Shown in pieces: positions 54,701 to 64,000 of a stretch of DNA of 64,000 nucleotides. Source of the stretch: Pratylenchus scribneri (lineage: Eukaryota > Nematoda > Chromadorea > Rhabditida > Pratylenchidae); assembly GCA_030063045.1 (NCBI GenBank), contig JAQSEB010000050.1:1-64000 (forward strand). Direction: 5' to 3'. The notes under the pieces are model-generated. The model had not been told where the DNA came from and searched no databases. It saw nothing but the letters and a program-made list of their open reading frames with translations. The position numbers were made by a program, and so were the translations under genes. The first letter of the stretch is position 1. Each line of letters starts with the position of its first letter.

Positions 54701-56870
54701 AAATCAGAACAACAAAACATTTAAAATCAGAACAACAACAAAACATTAAAATCATAACAACAAAAAACATTTAAAATCAGAACAACAACAAAACATTTAA
54801 AATCAGAACAACAACAAAACATTTAAAATCAGAACAACAACAAAACATTTAAAATCAGAACAACAACAAAACATTTAAAACCAGAACAACAAAACATTCT
54901 TAAAATCAGAACAACAAAACATTTAAAACCAGAACAACAAAACATTCTTAAAATCAGAACAACAAAACATTCTTGAAATCAGAACAACAACAAAACATTT
55001 AAAATCAGAACAACAAAACATTTAAAATCAGAACAACAACAAAACATTTTTAAAATCAGAACTACAACAAAACATTTTTAAAATCAGAACAACAAAACAT
55101 TTAAAATCAGAACAACAACAAAACATTTAAAATCAGAACAACAACAAAACATTTAAAACCAGAACAACAAAACATTCTTAAAATCAGAACAACAAAACAT
55201 TTAAAACCAGAACAACAAAACATTCTTAAAATCAGAACAACAAAACATTCTTGAAATCAGAACAACAACAAAACATTTAAAACCAGAACAACAAAACATT
55301 CTTAAAATCAGAACAACAACAAAACATTTAAATCAGAACAACAACAAAACATTTTTAAAATCAGAACAACAACAAAACATTTAAAACCAGAACAACAAAA
55401 CATTCTTAAAATCAGAACAACAAAAGATTTAAAACCAGAATAACAACAAAACATTTAAAATCAGAACAACAACAAAACTTTTAAATTCAGAACAACAACA
55501 AAACATTTAAATCAGAACAACAACAAAACATTTTTTAAATCAGAACAACAACAAAACATTAAAATCAGAACAACAAAAAACATTTAAAATCAGAACAACA
55601 AAACATTTAAAATCAGAACAACAACAAAACATTTTTTTAAATCAGAACAACAACAAAACATTTAAAATCAGAACAACAACAAAACATTTAAAACCAGAAC
55701 AACAAACATTCTTAAAATCAGAACAACAAAACATTTAAAATCAGAACAACAAAACATTTAAAATCAGAACAACAACAAAACATTAAAATCATAACAACAA
55801 AAAACATTTAAAATCAGAACAACAAAACATTTAAAATCAGAACAACAACAAAACATTTTTAAAATCAGAACTACAACAAAACATTTTTAAAATCAGAACA
55901 ACAAAACATTTAAAATCAGAACAACAACAAAACATTTAAAATCAGAACAACAACAAAACATTTAAAACCAGAACAACAAAACATTCTTAAAATCAGAACA
56001 ACAAAACATTTAAAACCAGAACAACAAAACATTCTTAAAATCAGAACAACAAAACATTTAAAACCAGAACAACAAAACATTCTTAAAATCAGAACAACAA
56101 AACATTTAAAACCAGAACAACAAAACATCTTAAAATCAGAACAACAAAACATTCTTGAAATCAGAACAACAACAAAACATTTAAAACCAGAACAACAAAA
56201 CATTCTTAAAATCAGAACAACAACAAAACATTTAAAACCAGAACAACAAAACATTTAAAACCAGAACAACAAACATTCTTAAAATCAGAACAACAAAACA
56301 TTTAAAATCAGAACAACAAAACATTTAAAATCAGAACAACAACAAAACATTAAAATCATAACAACAAAAAACATTTAAAATCAGAACAACAAAACATTTA
56401 AAATCAGAACAACAACAAAACATTTTTAAAATCAGAACTACAACAAAACATTTTTAAAATCAGAACAACAAAACATTTAAAATCAGAACAACAACAAAAC
56501 ATTTAAAATCAGAACAACAACAAAACATTTAAAACCAGAACAACAAAACATTCTTAAAATCAGAACAACAAAACATTTAAAACCAGAACAACAAAACATT
56601 CTTAAAATCAGAACAACAAAACATTTAAAACCAGAACAACAAAACATTCTTAAAATCAGAACAACAAAACATTTAAAACCAGAACAACAAAACATTCTTA
56701 AAATCAGAACAACAAAACATTCTTGAAATCAGAACAACAACAAAACATTTAAAACCAGAACAACAAAACATTCTTAAAATCAGAACAACAACAAAACATT
56801 TAAATCAGAACAACAACAAAACATTTTTAAAATCAGAACAACAACAAAACATTAAAATCAGAACAACAGA
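48721..56870 (+). repeat. AACAAC-type satellite array with higher-order structure
   Basis: About 8.15 kb of 20-28 bp units such as AAAATCAGAACAACAAAACA with variable (AAC)n and T-run length. A marker variant (ACCAGAATAA) recurs at 49001, 50233, 51363, 52470, 53601, 54303 and 55434, mostly about 1.13 kb apart. The variant AAAACTTTTAAATTC occurs in alternate blocks (51405, 53640, 55473), implying an approximately 2.24-kb dimer. Apparent minus-strand proteins rich in CFVVLILRMFCC are translations of the repeat and not genes. Confidence 0.95.
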
Positions 56871-57588
56871 GGGGTTTTGTCAGTGGAAAGCAAAATTGGT
56901 AAAAAAAATAGGCAAAAGCTAAGGGCTGAACACAACTTTTCCGGTATCAAGCGAAAAGTGATAATTGAAGTAAATAATTATTATAATTGGGCACAGAGGC
57001 GTCATTCTCCCTTTTCATCATTTTTTATTTAGTCAACTGCATTTTTTGTTGCATTTACGAATGATCATTCTCCATGAATTTTTGTGGCTATTTTTGCTGA
57101 AAATTTTATTATTCAATTGTTTTGGCTTTACTCATCTATTTTATTTTGAACTGTTATTGAATAAATATTTGCATCAAATTTCAAATTCAAAAATGTTCTA
57201 AATTCATCAATTTGATGCCAAATATAATATGGTATATTTGGAGATTAATAATGAATGAATTTATATGATTGGTCGGATTAATATAAAATGTTTTTTCCAC
57301 TATAATTTGGATGAAAATTATGCTTAAATATAAAAGAATAAAAAATGATTAATAATAAAAAATGAAATCAAATTTGATCATCCCAACTATCCAATTCTTC
57401 TTCGTATTTGTCATATCATTGGCCGCAATCGCAGCAGGAATTTTATTTGCTAGATGTTGATTGCTTAATTATAATGCAAATTTTATTATAAATTTATTAA
57501 TTTGGGGGAATGGTGCATTATGTGGGTGGAAGAATATTTATATAAAAGTTGTCCCTAGTAAAATCTCTAGAAAAAACCATCCGTGTTT
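56871..57588. other. Non-coding flank of the satellite
   Basis: Contains a dispersed-repeat copy (56918-57075) related to 6537-6680; no gene recognised apart from low-complexity frames. Confidence 0.4.
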
Positions 57589-58303
57589 TTAAATAGCAAA
57601 AGTCAAAAAAAAATTAATTAAATATAATATAAATAATACCTCTTTGACGCGTTCTTTTTCGGCTAGAATATTCTTGAACAAATTCTGCAATTCTGCCATT
57701 TTCTCTTCCATGCTGCTATTTATTTCGGTGCTCAACATAATCTGTTCTTCAAGGGCGCGTCGAGCTTGTTTTTTATTGTAGGGCATTGCTCCCTGAAATT
57801 ACAATAATTTATGGAAATATCTAATTTGACCAAAAGATTTACTTTCTGCAAGTTTATCCTAGACCCATTAACCTTAGACTCAATCGAGAATCTCGTCAAG
57901 ATACATCATTTGGTGATGTTTTGGCTATGGTTTAACCAACCAATTCTAATTTATTTTATACCAAAATCTTTTTAAACCTTTTGATACCCTTTAATTTTGA
58001 CTAAACCATGACAAATTATATACCATTTAATGTGAATCTTAGCAATTACTGAGATGTTTGTGTGTGAATATATGATAAAAATTAAATTGGCTGATTTATT
58101 TTTGTAATTTATTGTAAATTTCAAATTAAAAATACCTCTTTTTTAGCAATATATCCAAGAATTTTCTCCTTCCATTCATCAGTTTCCTTCTTTATTATGT
58201 CCGTTAATTCCTGCTTTTCCTCCATTTCTTTTTCCAATTCCTCTAATTGTTTATAGTAGTATTTCATGAAAGTAGAATCAGCCTCATTGTTTTTCTTTTC
58301 CAT
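57589..58303 (-). CDS. Short coiled-coil protein gene, two visible exons
   Basis: Exon 1 (58303-58136) starts MEKKNNEADSTFMKYYYKQL and exon 2 (about 57793-57641) starts GAMPYNKKQARRALEEQI. Both are heptad-rich in Glu/Lys/Leu; the introns have GT/AG borders. A third exon further left is expected but not identified. No family recognised; a structural coiled-coil role is all that can be said. Confidence 0.5.
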
Positions 58304-59127
58304 TTCTAAAAATATAAAAATTTTAATTTAATTTAATAAAATAATCGGTTTAAGGTATTTTTGGAGAGGATTTCTGGGCCATTTCCCGAACCTTTATAAT
58401 TTTTTTTATAAATAAAATCGATCTATGAGAAAAATTTTATGATCAAATATAATGGAATGTGATTAACTTGACCCCCTCCCCCCATGAATCCATTTTTTTC
58501 ACCAGCAGCCAAATTGGCAGTCTTTCAATCTTTTTCCCAATTTAATTATTTGGCCAATTGTTCCATTCTTCTTCCAATTGCCCCAAATCCCAATTGCTTT
58601 TAAAATCAAATAAATTATGTTAAGCTGATAGCCGAAAAAATTTTTTAAAGAACATTTGCTTTTAATTTTTCTTTTCTTAGCTTCCATTCAATTCTTATCC
58701 GTAATCTTTCATCATATTTATCGGGAGCCGCCGCCCACCAGCTTCCTTTTGTTAATTAAATAAATTATTTTCATCTTCCACTTATTGGTTTAATTTGTAA
58801 TAAACGAAGAAAAAGGACGAGAAGAACAAAAGGTGCAAAAAAATGAGAGAATTTGGGAGACAAAAGAATAATAGGCAAGGCTCGTTCCATAGCCACTGAT
58901 CTTCTTCAAATCAAAACTTACGAAATAGCAATTTTCTTTACATTTAAATTTTTTCTAAATACAAATTTATTTGGTTCGATTAAAATTTAAAAAAGTTATA
59001 AAAGTGCATCAAAATTAGAATTTATACAATTAGGAAAATATAAAAATTTACAGAAATAAAAAATATTCCAACCCGAAAATTGAAAATGGATAATAAAAAT
59101 TTAAAAATAATCCACTCATTTCACAAT

Positions 59128-60381
59128 TCAAATTCGTAACATCTTAGGAAAAATCGGGGCTTCGTCATTATCATTATCATCATTTTGTTCCTTTGCTTGT
59201 TCAACTGCCGCAGCCTTTTTCTTGGGCTTTTTGGTTTGCTTTCTATTTCCGGCCAAATTATTCAACGTTTCAATTTCATCTCGATATACTGATTTTTCAA
59301 TTTCTTTCTCAAGCATTTTTCTCACATGTTTTTTAGTTTTCTTGTCCAATTTGCCGACTTCCTTTAGTTTTTTCATTTCTTCAATAATATAATCCAATGC
59401 CGTATCTAAAAAGGCATTTAATTAAATTACCTAAAAAATGAATTAATTTTCTGAAAGATTTTCTCATTTAACAAATAATAAAATTATTATTTGCAGTGGA
59501 AAGCGGATTTTGATTTCCAATGTCTAAAGGGTAAATATTTTAATTTGTGGTAGATAGCCATATCTCAGAGATATCCTAGACCATTAATTTATGGGTCATT
59601 CAATTCCGGAATCCAGATGCTCAATTTTGTTGAAAAAATATTTTTGATCAGATGTGGGATGTGGCTATTTTAAAAAAGTTAAACCAATTTAATCCCTAAA
59701 TTTAGCAGAAACTTTGTGGTCCAAAGTTAAATCGATTTGAAATCTTCTAAACAAACGGACCTTACTGAAATTTATAGGGCTATTGATTGAAAAATGAATG
59801 ATAGGAATATGACCACATCAAAATTGGTTCAAAATCAAAATTGGCTTAGACATAATAATTGTGTAAAAGTTTAATAAAAAAAATAATATGGATGAAGTAT
59901 TAAATAGAATAAAAAAATCAAAAATACAATTACATCATACCTTCAATATTTTTCTTTACATTTCCAGCTTCGACATTTTTGTTCTTTTTCTTCAATTCAA
60001 TTGTTTCTTTGACGGCTTTTTCGACAACTTTTGTTTCACTCAGAATTCGATCCACAAATGCAACATAAATTTCCTCCTTGAGCAGCATTTTCAGTTGATA
60101 TTTCGTCACTTTTGTTGCCGCATAAATATGCTTTTGGAGGAGTTGATCTTGAATAAAAATAAAATTGTGGAACAAAAAATATTAGCCAAGTAGTTAATCA
60201 AAAAGCATAACAAAAACTGACCAATAATGGCATTTTCAAGGGCAATTATATCATATTTTTCTTCAGGATTTTTGACTAATTGAATGCTTTCATTCGGTTT
60301 GGCTAACATTTCTTTCAACTCCCTTTTGATAGTATCGGTATCATCTTTGGATATATTTCCATCGCGATGATCTAAATTCAT
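59128..60381 (-). CDS. Lysine-rich, probably nuclear protein, three exons
   Basis: Exons 60381-60222, 60147-59941 and 59405-59128 join in frame. The protein starts MNLDHRDGNISKDDTDTIKR, has charged helical segments (TKVTKYQLKMLLKEEIYVAF) and ends with a basic, nuclear-signal-like KQTKKPKKKAAA followed by an acidic Asn/Asp stretch and PKMLRI. The intron between exons 2 and 3 contains a dispersed repeat. No family recognised. Confidence 0.55.
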
Positions 60382-62128
60382 TGCTATAAATTAAAAATAT
60401 AAAAAATGCAGTTATGTATATAATAGACTTCATACAGAATCGAGAATAGATTCATCGACTCAACATTAATTGTTGATTTTCTCTCTGAACTTTCAATTTC
60501 AGGCCAATTTTGGGTTAAAAATAAATATTTATAATTTATAAACCAAAACCGGTCTACCTTTAAACAATGTTTCGTTTGACAAGTTCATACCTGTTTGGAA
60601 TTTCATAAACTATGCATGCTGAATTGAATGGTCTTATTCTCGATGATATACGAAATCTATTATGTAAAATACCTTTAAAATATATTAAAATATATAAATA
60701 AATCATTTTACGAAATGTAGATAGAGTTCTCTTTGGGAATTCAACCAAAACAATTGCACCAATGATGGCAAAAAGCGGCACATTGTTTGGAAACATTGAA
60801 AATTTTGAATAATTTGCCCCTTAATTTGAAAATTTATGAATTTCTGATGGATTTTACGGAAGGTCGAAGTGATTGAATGAAGGGTAAAATGCACTTTCCT
60901 CAAGAAGAGAGGCCAATTTTATGGATTCATTTGGCCATTTTACCAAAGGAATAAGGATGTTTGTGGGTGGCCAATGCGGCACAATCGTGGCAAATGTGTG
61001 GCTTGCGATTTTGAGGTGAGGGCTTATTAGGGTGCCCTAATGTCAATATTTTTCCATTTTCCCTCTCATCCTTCTTCCCCTTCCATATTCATCTTCCACA
61101 ATGGATTTCGGCATTTTGATGGGCCACTTTTTCCCTTTATTTTCTCCTATTTATTTATTATTTTTTCTTTTCTTAATAAAGGCTTAAGATTAAGAAGCTA
61201 TTGGCTTTCTCTCCTTTCATTCTCTCATCTTCAAATCAAATCATCAAAAATGCCCATGAATATTGTGTGATTGCCCAACTTGGCCTAATGCCAATATGAA
61301 AATTTGTTAAGGAATTAGAAAGGTGAGAGAAGAAAGGAGAAAAGGACATCAGTTTTTTGGTCTTGGTTGAGAAAATAAACGAGAAAAATAGTAGCTAGCG
61401 AAAAACCAAAAAAAACCTCTTTCCCCATTTGGGCCAATCATAATCTACCGTTGATTTATTGCTTTCCGTCGATATAAATTAGGAAAGCTATTTTGGAAGT
61501 TTTAATTGACATATGTGGATTAAAAAAATCAAATAAGCGAATTTGCCAAAAAAGTATTGAAATCGTTGAAAATAAGTGTGCATAAAATCTAATATTATGG
61601 TTTAAAGGTTTATCCTACATTCACAAACCATATTCCATTGGATAAAGCTGGTCAAGAAGCATCGAATGATATATATAATTTGTCATGGTATGATCAAAAT
61701 TAAAGGGATATTAAACGGTTTAAACCAATTTTGATCGTTAAATAAGGTAGAATTTAAACCTAAGCCAAAACATAATCAAATGATGCGTCTTGTCGAGAAT
61801 TATCAATTGATATAGGATTTTTGGGTTTGGGATAAACCGCTGAACCAATACAATCTTTTTTGCAAATTAATACTCATTTCGAATGTCTTTTTTCGACATG
61901 GATTACCAAATATTGAATTATAAATTTACAAATTTAACAGCCATATTTATATAATCGGCGGAATATATATTTGAAAGAAATTTACAAATTAAAATATATC
62001 CGAAAAATAGAAAAAAAATTAAAAAATCTAAAAAAGGATCTACATTGATTCCCCCCAAAGGTTTTAAAATTCTCGTCAATTCCCATTTTCACTTCACATT
62101 GGCACTTCAATCATTCCTCAATTTCGCC
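60382..62128. other. Intergenic DNA with dispersed repeat
   Basis: No gene recognised. The part at 61600-61870 is a copy of a dispersed repeat also present (in either orientation) at 57860-58050, 59560-59860, 40740-41030 and 41460-41790, with a core like GACGCATCATTTGAT and ATGTTTTGGC. Confidence 0.5.
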
Positions 62129-63225
62129 TCAATCTTCGTCAACTTTTCCGACCTTTTTACCATCATTTTCATCGCCCATTTCCGTGGCATGGTCCTTTTC
62201 ATCTGCCTCCTCAACATTTCGTTCATCTCCGTTGGTAACCACACTTTTTCCTTCTTCCCTAAAATCAACTCCGGAATTTATTTCCGATGGGACTGTTTCT
62301 TCCTCTTCAAAGCGGTCCAATCCTCTTCCCAGCAAATCCTTCCCATTTTCCTTATCTTCTGCCTTTTGTGATTTACCGCCGAACGCATCATCCGGCTCAA
62401 CTGATCGTTGGATGCCGGCTTCATTGTCAGGCCCCTCATCGTCTTGTTCATGTACTTCAGCTGAGGATCGTGCCAATACTTCGCCTCGTTGTTCGACGTC
62501 ATCTTCGACTCCGCCGAAACTTGCCCCATACCGCTTGCCATTTGTCAGTGCTAAAAATGGGAAAATATTGAAAAAATTTTTAAAATAAGATTATTTACCA
62601 TATTAATATTTAATAAACTTTAATTCTGCATATGTCGCAACCGATTTTAAATTGGGCAATTTTGGGCCAATTTTTTTCGGCATATTCTAATTCAATTTAA
62701 CATATAGCTTACTCCTAATCTATGACTCAATTGGGTCAATTTGTTCACATAATCTAATTTTCATACAGATTTATTCAGTTTGACCTTAAAGTTATAACAA
62801 AATAAAATGCCGAGCTTTTAAATCGGCTTAACATTTTAAAAAATTAAAGAAATCTAGCTAGAATTAGTAAACATTTTTCAAACGAATAAATTGACTTTGC
62901 TAAAGTAATAGAATGAACTTTAATCAATTCTCAATTAGAAATGACCATAATTCTCGCTGTTATTTTTGATCAATGGAAATCAAAATCGACCTTAGCGTAT
63001 ATTTTGTTTTAATTTAATTGAATTGACTGCTCACTCCTTAAATATTAATAAATTCAAAACATTACGCAGGGAATCATCATCCGATTCATTGCGCTGCTCC
63101 TCGTCCATTCCGTCAAATTGATTATATGAATCCGATGATTCATTCTGGTCATATTGGCTATCCATCAAGTGCGAATATTCTTCTTCATTATGCTGCTCTG
63201 CTGGTACATTATGATTTCCATGGTT
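62129..63225 (-). CDS. Acidic low-complexity protein gene, 5' end not found
   Basis: Two exons: about 63225-63072 (QNHGNHNVPAEQHNEEEYSH then MDEEQRNESDDDSL) and 62553-62129 (LTNGKRYGASFGG, DNEAGIQRSVEPDDAFGG, ending GKVGKVDED). The best joint uses a GTAATG donor at about 63071 and TTTTAG before 62553. The protein is highly acidic with Asp/Glu/Asn runs and few hydrophobic residues, probably disordered. Upstream exons must exist beyond 63226. No family recognised. Confidence 0.5.
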
Positions 63226-63860
63226 CTGTCAAAATTTAAATATCAATGTGATTTTACATTACTATCATATTTGGATGGAAATATTGAATACCAAATACAA
63301 ATGGAACTACACTTTTTCTACCATTAAATAAGATTAATTACATGTAGAAAGCCATTCGTCGTAATTAATTATTACTATAATATTTTTTATCGTCCAAATC
63401 GCCATTAATTAATAATTTTAAGCCATTTTCTACAAAAAAATATTATAAAGCTATGTTTACAAAAATGGAGCCAATGCGAGGAATAGGATTTTTGATTGTA
63501 AAAATTTTTCTTGTTGATCAAAAATTTTTTATACCAAAAAATTGAGTATACTTTACTGTATCGGAGAGAATAATTTTAAAATTTTTTACTTTTATAAAAT
63601 TATTTAAAAATTTGAAGCCAACGATTAGGCCAGCGTTACAAATTAATTTGAATCGCTGACTCATATATTGGCTCAAAATTTTTTAATAATTTTATAAAAA
63701 GTTTAAAAAATTTAAAAATTATACTATCCGTTGCAGTACTGCTCTATTTGGCATAAAAATTATTTTAAATTTTTTTAACATATTTAAAAATTCTACTCCT
63801 CTTGGAGCCAATGCGTTGGTTCCATTTTTGTCTGTACTCCGTATGTTGTAAACATGGCTT
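63226..63860. other. AT-rich non-coding sequence
   Basis: No gene recognised; contains small inverted repeats around 63470-63830 (for example GAGCCAATGCG near 63468 and 63805). Confidence 0.4.
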
Positions 63861-63972
63861 ATATAAAATGCTTATGCATTGTTCCATAAAATGGAACAAG
63901 CAAAAAGCATGATGCATGCAATATGCTTTTTGCTTGTTCCATTTTATGGAACAATGCATAAGCATTTTATAT
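63861..63972. repeat. Perfect 50-bp inverted repeat at the right edge
   Basis: Arms 63861-63910 and 63923-63972 are exact complements (ATATAAAATGCTTATGCATT...), separated by 12 bp. The inner part GCAATATGCTTTTTGCTTGT starts to repeat again at 63973, so a larger array may continue past the window. Confidence 0.9.
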
Positions 63973-64000
63973 GCAATATGCTTTTTGCTTGTTTCATTTT

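Noticed and set aside
54132..56695. Long minus-strand reading frames rich in CFVVLILRMFCC
   Set aside because: They are direct translations of the AACAAC satellite unit and exist only because some unit lengths are multiples of three.
62045..62588. Serine-rich plus-strand frames at 62184 and 62287
   Set aside because: Complement of the acidic-protein exon; serine richness comes from GAA/GAT codons read in reverse.

Overview
The window is AT-rich nuclear DNA from a nematode. Host genes are broken into small exons by short AT-rich GT-AG introns, and the recognisable host families (GT11 fucosyltransferase, pepsin-fold protein, ADP/ATP translocase, COG3, maleylacetoacetate isomerase) fit a nematode, possibly a clade IV or plant-parasitic one. 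The species cannot be named from the sequence.

The central object is a complete Polinton/Maverick (adintovirus-like) element of 24,587 bp at 22020-46606. It has 46-bp terminal inverted repeats with one mismatch, starting AGTAGTAAGC, and a perfect 6-bp target duplication (GATGCC at 22014-22019 and 46607-46612). It sits inside a coding exon of an ADP/ATP translocase gene. The front of that gene (with the RRRMMM signature) lies at 19403-22019 and its tail at 46613-46909.

The left 17 kb of the element is a viral genome. A rightward block encodes packaging ATPase, a small core protein, a linker protein, integrase with chromodomain, a penton-like protein, a pVI-like protein, the major capsid protein, a membrane protein and an adenovirus-type protease. 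A leftward block encodes protein-primed DNA polymerase B, interrupted by frame breaks. Three divergent gene pairs share intergenic modules built on GGGCGGAGTC / GGGCGTG boxes plus TATA boxes (inferred early promoters). Several structural genes instead follow TATA plus GATAAAT (inferred late).

The unusual content is the accessory set: a standalone PAZ-domain protein without PIWI (33066-33599), a full-length intronless innexin (38202-39326), a Bcl-2/CED-9-like protein (42737-43273), a three-exon membrane protein built from repeats of the histone H2A motif RNDEELNK (45881-46303), and three small CxxC proteins. Between innexin and Bcl-2 lies a block of intron-containing host DNA with decayed COG3 and a maleylacetoacetate isomerase tail, so the element appears to have taken up host genomic DNA. 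Together this looks like a viral kit for small-RNA interference, apoptosis control and cell-cell channels. The functions are inferred from family membership.

Left flank (1-19400): a GT11 fucosyltransferase gene (minus, cut by the window edge), a catalytically degenerate pepsin-like secreted protein, a repeat-containing F-box-like nematode family gene, and two foldback transposons with 8-bp target duplications, one with its empty site preserved nearby. Right flank (46910-64000): a 31-bp tandem array, an 8-kb AACAAC-rich satellite with about 1.13-kb higher-order periodicity, two lysine-rich coiled-coil genes and an acidic-protein gene on the minus strand, and a perfect palindrome at the right edge.
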